Assembly: GCA_036510655.1 (NCBI GenBank)
Contig: DATCDQ010000038.1
Location: forward strand, 1 to 26,692
Source of the DNA: Rathayibacter_A sp036510655
GTDB lineage: Bacteria; Actinomycetota; Actinomycetes; Actinomycetales; Microbacteriaceae
Length of the DNA stretch: 26,692 nucleotides
Reading direction: 5' to 3'
The notes under the pieces were generated by a model. That model was not told the DNA's origin and did not search any database. It was given only the letters and a program-made list of their open reading frames with translations. Below, in pieces: positions 12,574 through 19,778 of this stretch; position 1 is the stretch's first letter, and each line of letters opens with the position of its first letter. The position numbers and the translations under genes are program-made.

Positions 12574-13561
12574 CGCTCTCCACCGTCTCGCTCTCCACCG
12601 TCTCGCTCTCCACAGTATTGATCTCCACAGTATTGATCTCCCCCGTGTTGTGTTTGAGGTACGCAGGTGCTCGGAAGCCGAGAATCGCCTCCGTCATGCG
12701 CACGGCTGCGACGGATTCCGCGACGTTGTGCATGCGCACGATCCGTGCGCCCTGCAGGATGGCGAACACCGCAGCTGCGAGCGACCCTTCCAGCCTGTCA
12801 CCGCGTGCCGCGTTCAGCGTTTCACCGATGAAGTCCTTGTTCGACACCGCGGCGAGCGTCGGCAGCCCGAGAGCAGCGATTTCGGAAAGCCTGCGCGTGA
12901 GTTCCAGTGACTGCAGCGTGTTCTTGTTGAGGTCATGGCCCGGGTCGATCACAATGCGCGACTCCGGCACACCAAGACTTACCGCGTATTCGACTCGTTC
13001 GCGTAGGAACGCCGCAATCTCGCCGGCGACATCGTCGTAGTGCGGGTGCGGGTAAAACGTTCGAGGCTGTGCCAGGCTGTGCGTGATCACGAGGGTGGCG
13101 TCACTGTCGGCGACGACGTGCACGATCTCGGGATCCTGCAGCCCCGTGGTGTCGTTGACGACATTGGCCCCGGCCTGAATGCAACGCTTCGCCACGTCCG
13201 CGCGGAACGTGTCGACAGAGATCACGACGTCTGAGCGGTCGCGCACCGCCGCGACGACCGGGAGTACCCGATCCAATTCCTCGCTCGCCGGCAGTTCGGG
13301 GCCGGGCGCGAACGGTGCTCCTCCGATGTCGATCCAATCCGCACCGGCGGCGGCAGCGTCCAGACAGGCCCGCACCGCAGCATCCAGCGCGAAGGTGGCA
13401 CCGCGATCGTAGAACGAGTCCGGGGTGCGATTGACGACGGCCATCACCGCGACCTGGGCGCTGAAGTCGAAGGTGCGCTCACCGATCGTACGCACCGGTG
13501 AGCGCAACGGCGGCAGATAGACGGCAGGGGCAGGTGGCGGTGCGAACGACATATCACCCAT
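12566..13561 (-). CDS. folP: dihydropteroate synthase homologue, FolP2-like
   Basis: A TIM-barrel protein of 331 residues. The first signature, MAVVNRTPDSFYDRGATF (from about residue 39), differs from canonical MGVVNVTPDSF and matches the FolP2 branch of mycobacteria (NRTPDSFYD). GADWIDIGGAPFAPG replaces the usual DIGGESTRPG loop, so the loop residues that normally contact p-aminobenzoate are changed. The later parts (VISVDTFRADVAKRCIQAGANVVND, IVIDPGHDLNKNTLQSLE) are well kept. As recalled, mycobacterial FolP2 does not have demonstrable dihydropteroate synthase activity, so the reaction should be treated as unknown. The C-terminus is a five-unit repeat (EINTV/ESETV). The ATG at 13561 or 13552 could start; neither has a strong ribosome-binding site. 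It sits between the flavoprotein and RibD_C genes. Confidence 0.88.
   Translation of the reverse strand: MGDMSFAPPPAPAVYLPPLRSPVRTIGERTFDFSAQVAVMAVVNRTPDSFYDRGATFALDAAVRACLDAAAAGADWIDIGGAPFAPGPELPASEELDRVLPVVAAVRDRSDVVISVDTFRADVAKRCIQAGANVVNDTTGLQDPEIVHVVADSDATLVITHSLAQPRTFYPHPHYDDVAGEIAAFLRERVEYAVSLGVPESRIVIDPGHDLNKNTLQSLELTRRLSEIAALGLPTLAAVSNKDFIGETLNAARGDRLEGSLAAAVFAILQGARIVRMHNVAESVAAVRMTEAILGFRAPAYLKHNTGEINTVEINTVESETVESETVESDE
12574..12648. repeat. five 15-bp tandem units at the end of the folP-like gene
   Basis: Units start at 12574, 12589, 12604, 12619 and 12634. The first two are identical (CGCTCTCCACCGTCT), the rest diverge gradually. On the minus strand they encode E-(I/S)-(N/E)-T-V pentapeptides. 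The length is a multiple of three, so copy changes keep the frame and the overlap with the next gene. Confidence 0.9.
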
Positions 13562-13617
13562 CGTGCCGGAAAAGCCTGTTCAGCGCCTCACACCTTTGAG
13601 CCTCACACCCCAGCGCA

Positions 13618-14844
13618 TCACACCTCTGCGATCGGGATGCTGGCGTCGGCCAGCCGTGCGGCGTCGACGCTGCGCGCGGACCGGACGAGCGATTGGATGT
13701 CTTCGCTCACGTCCCACACGTTGACGTTCATCCCCGCGACAACGCGGCCGTCGGCAGCCTGCCAGAATGCGATGAATTCGCGGGTTGCAGGATCGCCGCG
13801 ATAGACGACCGTCGCGTCAGCGGTGAGCGTCGGGTAACCGGCGTACTCCATTCCGAGATCGTACTGATCCGTGTAGAAGTACGGGATGTCGTCGAATGCG
13901 ACGTCCTGACCGAGCATGCTCTTCGCAACAACCTTGCCTGCGTTGATCGCATTGGCCCAGTGCTCGTTGCGCATGTGCACCTTGACAACGGGGTGGAACG
14001 CGTTCGCCACGTCACCCGCGGCAAAGACATCGGACGCACTGGTCCGCAGCCGCTCGTCGGTCTCGACGCCGCGGTTGATGGTGATCCCAGCGGCCCGGGC
14101 AAGGTCGACGTTGGGTATGGCGCCGGCCCCGACCACGACGAGATCCGCGGGGAGCGTCTCTCCCTCAATCACGACGCCGGTGACGTGACCGTCCTTCGCC
14201 TCGAATTCCTTGAGGCTTGCCGGCAGCCGGAACTCCACACCGTGTTCGCGATGCATCTTCTCAAAAATAGCGCCGAGTTCCTCGCCGAGCGCAACGCTCA
14301 GCGCCACGTTCTCCATGCCGATGACCGTGACGTTGTTGCCGTAGCCGCGCGCTGCAGCGGCGATCTCCAGGCCGATCCAGCCGGAGCCGACGATGACGAG
14401 ATTCTTACCGCCTGTGCTCAGGGCATCGCGCAACGCTTCGCTCTCTTCGACCGTGCGCAGGTAGTAGATCCCGCTCGCCTCATAGTTCGGCACGTGCAGC
14501 CGACGCGACGATGCGCCCGTTGCGAGCAGCAGCTTGTCATAGTGCAGTCGATCGCCTGAATCGAGCACAACCTCGTGTGCTGCTAGATCGAGCGCGGTCG
14601 CGGGACTGTTCAGCAGCAGCTCCACCTTGTTGTCGGTGTACCACTCGTCCGGGTGAACGAAGATGGTCTCGCGGCCCGCGTCGCCCTTGAAGTACTCCTT
14701 CGACAGCGGTGGCCGAAGATATGGATGGTGCGACTCGGCCGCCACGATGCGCAGCCTTCCATCGAAGCCCTCGGCGCGAAGCGTCTCGGCGGCCGTTGCT
14801 GCCGTCAGACCTCCTCCGACGATAACGAATTCTTGCCCGCTCAT
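13618..14844 (-). CDS. FAD-dependent NAD(P)H oxidoreductase (ferredoxin/rubredoxin reductase type)
   Basis: A 408-residue two-dinucleotide-domain flavoprotein. The FAD motif is FVIVGGGLTAATAAETLRAEG at residues 6-26. YLRPPLSKEYFKG is the isoalloxazine-side motif, LLLATGASSRRL the linker, and LVIVGSGWIGLEIAAAARGYG the NAD(P)H motif near 150. The second FAD-contact motif is SDVFAAGDVAN near 270. The C-terminal domain (about 320-408) matches the reductases that pass electrons to a ferredoxin, Rieske protein or rubredoxin. No such carrier gene is adjacent. AAGGGAG ahead of the ATG supports the start. It lies 66 bp after folE and 56 bp before folP on the same strand, so it is probably in their transcript. 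Whether it serves pteridine chemistry is inference. Confidence 0.9.
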   Translation of the reverse strand: MSGQEFVIVGGGLTAATAAETLRAEGFDGRLRIVAAESHHPYLRPPLSKEYFKGDAGRETIFVHPDEWYTDNKVELLLNSPATALDLAAHEVVLDSGDRLHYDKLLLATGASSRRLHVPNYEASGIYYLRTVEESEALRDALSTGGKNLVIVGSGWIGLEIAAAARGYGNNVTVIGMENVALSVALGEELGAIFEKMHREHGVEFRLPASLKEFEAKDGHVTGVVIEGETLPADLVVVGAGAIPNVDLARAAGITINRGVETDERLRTSASDVFAAGDVANAFHPVVKVHMRNEHWANAINAGKVVAKSMLGQDVAFDDIPYFYTDQYDLGMEYAGYPTLTADATVVYRGDPATREFIAFWQAADGRVVAGMNVNVWDVSEDIQSLVRSARSVDAARLADASIPIAEV

Positions 14845-14910
14845 GCTGTACTCCCTTGTCTGGTAACTGTGCGAAAGAAAACTGTGCTGCTGAAAATCGA
14901 TGGATGGTCT

Positions 14911-15558
14911 TCAGCGGCGCCCGCCGCAGAAGAATTGCTCGCGCAGGTCTGCTCTGTCCTTCAGCGCACCGGTGAACGCAGAGGTGAGGGTCAGCGCTCC
15001 GCGCGCCTGGATGCCGCGAATCGTCATGCAGGTGTGTTCGGCCTCCATCACCACGCCGACTCCGACCGGTTCGAGTTCCGACTCGACCCAGTTCGCCACC
15101 TGACGCGTGAGCCGTTCCTGCACCTGCAGGTCATGGCTGAAGAAGTCGACGACCCGCGCAAGTTTGGAAAGTCCGATCAACCGGTCGCCGGGAATGTACC
15201 CGACGTGCGCGATTCCCTGGAACGGCAGAAGGTGGTGTTCGCACAGCGAGTGGAACGGGATGTCTCGCACAAGCACGAGCTCGTCGTACCCCTCCGTGTT
15301 CGGAAACGTCGTCGGCGAGAAGTCGTTCTGGGTCAATTGTTCGATGAATGCGTCTGTGACGCGCCGCGGGGTCTCTGCCAGATGCTCGGATCGAGGATCA
15401 CGCCCAAGTGCCTTCAACAGCTCGGTTACCGCGGCCTGTGCTCGCACCCGGTCAACAGCCCGAGTGCCGTCGATGACCGGCCTGAGGCGGCTGGGTGCTG
15501 TGACGGCGCGCTCCGCGCCGACGGTGTGCATTCGCAGATCCGTGGCATTGATGGTCAT
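14911..15558 (-). CDS. folE: GTP cyclohydrolase I
   Basis: 215 residues, a normal length for FolE. It converts GTP to dihydroneopterin triphosphate, the first step of folate and pterin synthesis, as a decameric zinc enzyme. Zinc ligands are visible: C106 and H109 in HSLCEHHLLPFQG, and C177 in EHTCMTIRGIQ. Other signatures are IPGDRLIGLSKLARVVDFF and ETPRRVTDAF. The start is set at ATG 15558, preceded by GGGAGGG; the longer frame to 15633 lacks this and runs into the promoter region. A good promoter (TTGACA, 18 bp, TAAAGT) lies upstream at 15648-15677. In most Actinobacteria folE lies beside ftsH and folP/B/K; here the setting differs, so this may be a second, specialised copy. Confidence 0.94.
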   Translation of the reverse strand: MTINATDLRMHTVGAERAVTAPSRLRPVIDGTRAVDRVRAQAAVTELLKALGRDPRSEHLAETPRRVTDAFIEQLTQNDFSPTTFPNTEGYDELVLVRDIPFHSLCEHHLLPFQGIAHVGYIPGDRLIGLSKLARVVDFFSHDLQVQERLTRQVANWVESELEPVGVGVVMEAEHTCMTIRGIQARGALTLTSAFTGALKDRADLREQFFCGGRR

Positions 15559-15647
15559 CGAGACCCTCCCGTGGCTGATACCCAGTCTCTCATCGAAGCA
15601 TTCCCCTTCCGCAGGCGGCCGTGCCATTTCCAAAACTCACTAACTCG

Positions 15648-15677
15648 ACTTTAGAAGCTTCAGCATTCTTTTGTCAA
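15648..15677 (-). promoter_or_regulatory. folE promoter
   Basis: The minus strand has TTGACA (15677-15672), an 18-nt spacer and TAAAGT (15653-15648). It lies in an AT-rich stretch unlike its surroundings. The -35 overlaps the -35 of the divergent regulator promoter, and the spacer contains the palindrome GAAGCTTC (15654-15661). Confidence 0.65.
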
Positions 15678-15701
15678 GATTCATTGTTTTAGAGTTATCC
15701 T
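15671..15701 (+). promoter_or_regulatory. promoter of the ArsR/SufR-like regulator
   Basis: The plus strand has TTGTCA (15671-15676), a 19-nt spacer and TATCCT (15696-15701). The ATG at 15708 is only 6 nt downstream, so the message is probably leaderless. An inverted repeat TAACTC (15641-15646) / GAGTTA (15692-15697) brackets both promoters and is a candidate operator. Confidence 0.5.
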
Positions 15702-15707
15702 GAAAAC

Positions 15708-16427
15708 ATGCAGTCCTCCACGCCAAATCGGCTCTCGGCCATCGCCGCCGTCAGCGACCCCGTGCGGCGGGCACTGTTCGTGCTTCTCGGCACACGTGAG
15801 CAGCCCATCACCCGGGACGACGCAGCCGCCGCCCTGGGGCTCGCCAGGAGCACCGCCGCGTTCCACCTCGACCGACTCGTCGAAGAAGGCCTGCTCACCG
15901 TGGAATTCAAGCGGCTGAGCGGGCGCACGGGCCCAGGCGCTGGGCGCCCGAGCAAGCTCTACCGTCGCGCGGCCGACGAGATCTCCGTATCGATCCCCGA
16001 ACGGCACTATGAACTCGCCGGCGAGCTGCTCGCGTCCGCGATCGATGAGGCTGATCGCACCGGCAGCCCTGTTCGCGAGAGCCTGGCCAGCGTCGCCGAG
16101 CAAACCGGCCGCAAACTCGGTGCTGCCGCCGACTCGCTGCAGGGCGCCCTGCACCAATGCGGCTACGAGCCGTACAGCGATGACAACGGCGGGATGCTAT
16201 TGGCCAACTGCCCGTTCCACCGACTTTCGGCCAGCCACGCCGATGTCATCTGTCACGCGAACCTCGATCTGCTTCGCGGCATGGCGGACGGCGTCGGCGA
16301 TGGTGCGCACGAGATCGTGTTCGCACCCGGCGAGGGGCCGTGCTGTGTGCGTATTGCGTCGCGCAGCATCCGATCGGATGCCGACGACCGAACGGATGCC
16401 AGCGACCGAACGGATGCTACGAGCTGA
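15708..16427 (+). CDS. ArsR/SufR-like winged-helix regulator with Cys-rich sensor domain
   Basis: 239 residues. The N-terminal winged helix (about 10-90) has DPVRRALFVLLGTREQPITRDDAA, the recognition helix ARSTAAFHLDRLVEEGLL and the wing motif GPGAGRPSKLYR. This DeoR/ArsR-type pattern is shared with SufR. The C-terminal half holds Cys at 151, 168, 182, 212 and 213 (LANCPFHRL, ADVICHANLDLL, GEGPCCVRI). The 168/182 pair has the 13-residue spacing seen in SufR-type iron-sulfur sensors, so it may bind a metal or Fe-S cluster; this is inference. It diverges from folE with overlapping promoters and is the obvious candidate to regulate that run. The tail carries a short repeat (DRTDASDRTDA). The last 11 bp overlap the convergent zinc-ribbon gene. 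Confidence 0.85.
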   Translation: MQSSTPNRLSAIAAVSDPVRRALFVLLGTREQPITRDDAAAALGLARSTAAFHLDRLVEEGLLTVEFKRLSGRTGPGAGRPSKLYRRAADEISVSIPERHYELAGELLASAIDEADRTGSPVRESLASVAEQTGRKLGAAADSLQGALHQCGYEPYSDDNGGMLLANCPFHRLSASHADVICHANLDLLRGMADGVGDGAHEIVFAPGEGPCCVRIASRSIRSDADDRTDASDRTDATS

Positions 16428-16608
16428 CGCGCTCCTCACCCGGCTTCAGCCCGCAGCGCCAGCACGGCTCGGAGTGGCTTTCCAGGACGGCGCCGCACTC
16501 TGGGCACAAGAGCGAAAGCCAGCAGGCCGGATCGCCACCGAGTTCGGCATCCGTTTCACTACTCCACCGCTCGTGCGGCGATCGGTCAGAATGCTCGTCG
16601 ACGCTCAT
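16417..16608 (-). CDS. small zinc-ribbon protein, hypothetical
   Basis: 63 residues. An acidic N-terminus, MSVDEHSDRSPHERWSS, leads to a C-terminal zinc ribbon with CPECG and CWRCG (two CxxC pairs 12 residues apart), which should bind one Zn2+. There is no enzymatic domain; such proteins often bind nucleic acid or protein partners, but nothing indicates which. The ATG at 16608 is chosen over 16653 because the excellent AAGGAGG lies just upstream. The gene overlaps the 3' end of the SufR-like gene by 11 bp on the opposite strand and is divergent from the response-regulator gene across 80 bp. Confidence 0.75.
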   Translation of the reverse strand: MSVDEHSDRSPHERWSSETDAELGGDPACWLSLLCPECGAVLESHSEPCWRCGLKPGEERVSS

Positions 16609-16688
16609 CAGTCCTCCTTGTGCCAGCGTAACTCCAATCCACCAGTGACTCACAGGATAGATTCAGCCGACGCGCAGATACTAGGTGG

Positions 16689-17381
16689 ATGAACGCCGGA
16701 CCACGTATCTTGATCGTCGACGACGAGCCCAACATCCGCGACCTCCTGACCACCAGTCTCCGCTTCGCCGGCTTCGCCGTGCGCGCTGTCGGCAACGGTG
16801 CTCAGGCGATCTCCGCGGTCCTCGAAGAGGAGCCCGACCTGATCATTCTGGACGTCATGCTGCCCGACATGAACGGATTCGGCGTGACCAAGCGTCTGCG
16901 CGGCGCCGGTTACACCGCACCCATCTTGTTCCTCACCGCGAAGGACGACACCGAAGACAAGATCATGGGACTCACGGTGGGCGGAGACGACTACGTCACC
17001 AAACCGTTCAGCCTCGACGAGATCGTCGCGCGCATCAAGGCCATCCTGCGCCGCACGATGCAGGCCGACGACGATGCAGTGATCCGGGCTGGCGAGCTGA
17101 CCATGGACCAGGACACGCACGAGGTCTTCGTCGGCGACACCGGCGTTGAGTTGAGTCCCACCGAGTTCAAGCTGCTGCGCTATCTGATGCTCAATCCGAA
17201 CCGCGTGCTGAGCAAGGCACAGATCCTCGACCACGTCTGGGAGTACGACTTCAACGGCGACGCCGGCATCGTGGAGAGCTACATCTCCTACCTGCGCCGC
17301 AAGGTGGACGCGCACTCGAGCGAGCCGCTCATCCAGACTAAGCGCGGGTTCGGCTACATGTTGAAGGCGGCCAAGGTTTAG
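16689..17381 (+). CDS. OmpR-family response regulator (PhoP-like)
   Basis: A 230-residue protein. The receiver domain (5-120) has the acidic pair D11/D12 in LIVDDEPN and the phosphorylated Asp at 55 in LIILDVMLPDMNG. Thr83 is in FLTAKDD and Lys105 in VTKPFS. The C-terminal winged helix (about 135-225) contains ELSPTEFKLLRYLMLNPNRVLSKAQ and DAGIVESYISYLRRKVD, with the wing in TKRGFGYML. It resembles the mycobacterial PhoP/TcrA group more than KdpE or CseB types, but target genes cannot be read from sequence. The ATG at 16689 follows AGGTGG at short spacing. The histidine-kinase gene begins 30 bp later, so the two form one operon. Confidence 0.95.
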   Translation: MNAGPRILIVDDEPNIRDLLTTSLRFAGFAVRAVGNGAQAISAVLEEEPDLIILDVMLPDMNGFGVTKRLRGAGYTAPILFLTAKDDTEDKIMGLTVGGDDYVTKPFSLDEIVARIKAILRRTMQADDDAVIRAGELTMDQDTHEVFVGDTGVELSPTEFKLLRYLMLNPNRVLSKAQILDHVWEYDFNGDAGIVESYISYLRRKVDAHSSEPLIQTKRGFGYMLKAAKV

Positions 17382-17411
17382 GCCCAGCTTCCGGCTTTAG
17401 GCTCGAGTCCT

Positions 17412-19190
17412 ATGCAGCACTCAGTCCTGGACAAATGGAACGCGATCTCGCTGCGGACCAAGATCACCGGAGTCACGGTGCTCGTCCTGACGTTCGGGCT
17501 GCTCATTTCTGGGCTCGGCACACTGGCCATGCTCAAACCGGTGCTGCAGCAACAGCTCGACAACCAGCTGATCGCGGCGTCGCAGAACCCCAACCCGTAC
17601 ATGCCGGGCAACGGCTCGACAGATGGCAAGGTCAGCGGCACCGCTGGCAGCGTCAGCTATTTCGTCGCCCTGTATGACGGCAACGGCAATCTGATCGATC
17701 ACAACTGGCGCAGCAAGCCGACCGGAAACCTTCCAAGTGTTCCGAAGACGTTGACGTTACAAAACGGCGTGGATTGCGCAGCCGAAGGCGTCACGACACG
17801 CGAAAGCGTCGACAGGCATTCCGAATTCCGCAGCCTGTGCACGGTCGTGAGTTTCACCAACTCGAATCCAACACCGGCCGGAACCGCGATCGTTGCGGCA
17901 TCCACCGGTCAAAATGACGCGATCATCGCCAGCTATCTCTCGATTTCGTTGGGGATCGGCATCCTCGTCGTTGTATTCGGTGCCGTGCTGACCGGGATGC
18001 TGGTCGGCAACACCTTCGCGCCGCTGCGCCAGGTCGAGCTGACCGCGGCGGCCATCGCGGACGGCGACTTCAGCCAGCGCCTCGGCGGCGCGACGCCGAA
18101 CACCGAGGTCGGTCGCCTGAATCGCTCTCTCAACACCATGCTCAACCGCATCGACCGCGCGTTCAAGGATCGCGCGCGCACGATCGAGCAGATGCGCCGC
18201 TTCGTGGGCGATGCCAGCCACGAGTTGCGCACCCCGCTCGTTTCCGTTCGCGGCTACGCCGAGCTGTACCGGATGGGCGCCCTCCAAAAGCCCGAAGACG
18301 TCGCCCAGGCGATGGAGCGCATCGAAAAGGAAGCGATCCGGATGGGCGGGCTGGTCGAGAACCTGCTCCAGTTGGCCCGTCTCGACGAGACACGACCGCT
18401 CGAACTGATGCCGGTTGACCTGCTCCCCCTTGCGAAGGATGCTGCGCTCGACGCGACCGCAGCACATCCGGGGCGGGCTGTGACGGTGACGACATCGCTG
18501 CCGCCAGTCTCCGTACCGGCGCCTGCGTCATCCGCGCGACCGGAGTCGGGCGATGCTTTGGTGCATCCGCCGACGGCCGGGGCTAACAGCACGGGTCCGA
18601 TCTCGTTCGCGGGCGCCACGCTGGCCCGACTTCGCGGGCGTCGGCCACGTCGTGCCGAGCCCGGCACGGACACCGTGCCGCTGGCGCTGCACGAGATCCC
18701 AGAACCGGTCACGGTTCAGGCGATCGTTTTTGCTGAGGAGAACAAACTCCGCCAGGTGCTGAACAATCTGATCGGCAACGCGGTGCGCTACACACCGGAC
18801 GATTCACCGATCGAGATCGGTGTCGTGGTCGATCGCGACACGCGACGCGCGCGCCTCGACGTGATCGACCACGGAGACGGCATCCCGGAACAGATTCGCG
18901 AGAAGATCTTCCAGCGGTTCTGGCGAGCCGACACGTCCCGTACGCGCGAAACCGGCGGCAGCGGCCTCGGACTGGCCATCGTCTCATCGATCGTCGCCGC
19001 GCACAACGGCACTGTGGACGTCGTCGAGACGCCGGGCGGCGGCGCCACGTTCCAGGTCTGGCTTCCGCTGGCCGGCTCGCCCAGTGCACCTCAAACCGGT
19101 GCGGTGCAGAATGGTGCGGCGCGGAATGGCGAGGCCCAGACTGCCGGATCTCAGGGCGGCGTGGCACAGAACCTGCCGTCGGCTTCCTGA
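17412..19190 (+). CDS. sensor histidine kinase of the two-component pair
   Basis: 592 residues. TM1 is about 20-42, and an extracytoplasmic sensor of about 130 residues holds two Cys (near 122 and 143) that could form a disulfide. TM2 is about 172-198, followed by a HAMP linker (APLRQVELTAAAIADGDFSQRL). The phospho-acceptor His near 270 is in FVGDASHELRTPLVSVRGY. The ATPase domain has an N-box (EENKLRQVLNNLIGNAVRYTP), a G1 box (DHGDGIP), an F-box (FQRFWRADTSR) and a G2 box (GGSGLGLAIV). A low-complexity insert of about 65 residues, rich in Pro, Ala, Ser and Arg, separates the dimerisation helices from the N-box (about 365-430). The C-terminal tail is Gln/Gly/Ala-rich with short repeats. The stimulus is unknown. 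Confidence 0.94.
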   Translation: MQHSVLDKWNAISLRTKITGVTVLVLTFGLLISGLGTLAMLKPVLQQQLDNQLIAASQNPNPYMPGNGSTDGKVSGTAGSVSYFVALYDGNGNLIDHNWRSKPTGNLPSVPKTLTLQNGVDCAAEGVTTRESVDRHSEFRSLCTVVSFTNSNPTPAGTAIVAASTGQNDAIIASYLSISLGIGILVVVFGAVLTGMLVGNTFAPLRQVELTAAAIADGDFSQRLGGATPNTEVGRLNRSLNTMLNRIDRAFKDRARTIEQMRRFVGDASHELRTPLVSVRGYAELYRMGALQKPEDVAQAMERIEKEAIRMGGLVENLLQLARLDETRPLELMPVDLLPLAKDAALDATAAHPGRAVTVTTSLPPVSVPAPASSARPESGDALVHPPTAGANSTGPISFAGATLARLRGRRPRRAEPGTDTVPLALHEIPEPVTVQAIVFAEENKLRQVLNNLIGNAVRYTPDDSPIEIGVVVDRDTRRARLDVIDHGDGIPEQIREKIFQRFWRADTSRTRETGGSGLGLAIVSSIVAAHNGTVDVVETPGGGATFQVWLPLAGSPSAPQTGAVQNGAARNGEAQTAGSQGGVAQNLPSAS

Positions 19191-19345
19191 CACAACGGGC
19201 CGCGCGTCCTCCACTCAACATCAGCGCTGTCTCTTCCTCAACAGGAACCACCATCTGTCGCATCCCACGGATCGACTCGGCGGCCTCTCACGCAGCATGC
19301 TCCGCCGCTAGCGTCGAGCGAACGAGATCGATTCGAGGAGGAACC

Positions 19346-19636
19346 ATGACCAGCTATCAAGTCGACAGTGAAGCGGTGATTATGACCACGGGCGCCGCGC
19401 GCGCCTCGATCGGCCGACTGCAAAGCGAGGCAGCGGGGCTCACCGGCCACTTGACCGGTTTGCAGGCGAGCTGGACCGGGCAGGCGTCGATCGCGTTCCA
19501 GTCCGCAGTCGGCGACTGGCGCAGCACGCAATTGCGGGTTGAGGAGGTCTTGGCTGCGCTGGCCCATGCTCTTGGCCAAGCCGGCCAGCAGTACGCGGAG
19601 ATCGAAGCGGCCAACACGCGGCTGTTCGCGCGCTAG
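19346..19636 (+). CDS. WXG100-family type VII secretion substrate
   Basis: 96 residues, the canonical length for an EsxA/EsxB-like helical hairpin. WTG (Trp at about 43) lies at the turn in LQASWTGQASIAF. A C-terminal YAEIE fits the YxxxD/E export signal. These proteins are secreted as dimers by ESX/type VII systems. No EccC-like ATPase, partner WXG100 gene or other ESX component is in the window, so it is an orphan here; the apparatus may be elsewhere. GAGGAGGAACC ahead of the ATG is a strong ribosome-binding site. The 155 bp upstream have no gene. A hairpin terminator follows at 19701. Confidence 0.9.
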   Translation: MTSYQVDSEAVIMTTGAARASIGRLQSEAAGLTGHLTGLQASWTGQASIAFQSAVGDWRSTQLRVEEVLAALAHALGQAGQQYAEIEAANTRLFAR

Positions 19637-19700
19637 CCTCACTGCGTCCAGCACAGGCGTGCGCGCCGGCGCCGGGGCTCAACAACGCACTTCTTAACAG

Positions 19701-19736
19701 CGTGATGGGCGCCCCCAGAAGGAGACGCCCATCACG
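19701..19736. terminator. hairpin between WXG100 and groEL
   Basis: CGTGATGGGCG (19701-19711) pairs perfectly with CGCCCATCACG (19726-19736) around 14 nt. It lies between convergent stops (19636 and 19779), without a T-tract. It probably serves as a bidirectional terminator. Confidence 0.65.
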
Positions 19737-19773
19737 TTGACCTCGATACGCGCTCGCGCGCTACTCGATCACA
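19737..19773. repeat. short relative of the intergenic palindromic repeat, copy C
   Basis: The sequence contains CCTCGATACGCGCTCGCG and GCTACTCGATCAC. This is the same outline as the repeats at 631 and 2187 (TCGATACGC ... GCTACTCGA.CA) but shortened in the middle. It abuts the groEL stop. Confidence 0.6.
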
Positions 19774-19778
19774 GGGAC

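Noticed and set aside
12574..12648. CRISPR-like short repeat array
   Set aside because: The units are contiguous 15-bp repeats without spacers and lie in coding sequence, so this is a minisatellite; no CRISPR array is present in the window.
13693..14559. Plus-strand 288-codon ORF
   Set aside because: Antisense of the FAD-dependent oxidoreductase gene, whose two dinucleotide-binding motifs are intact.
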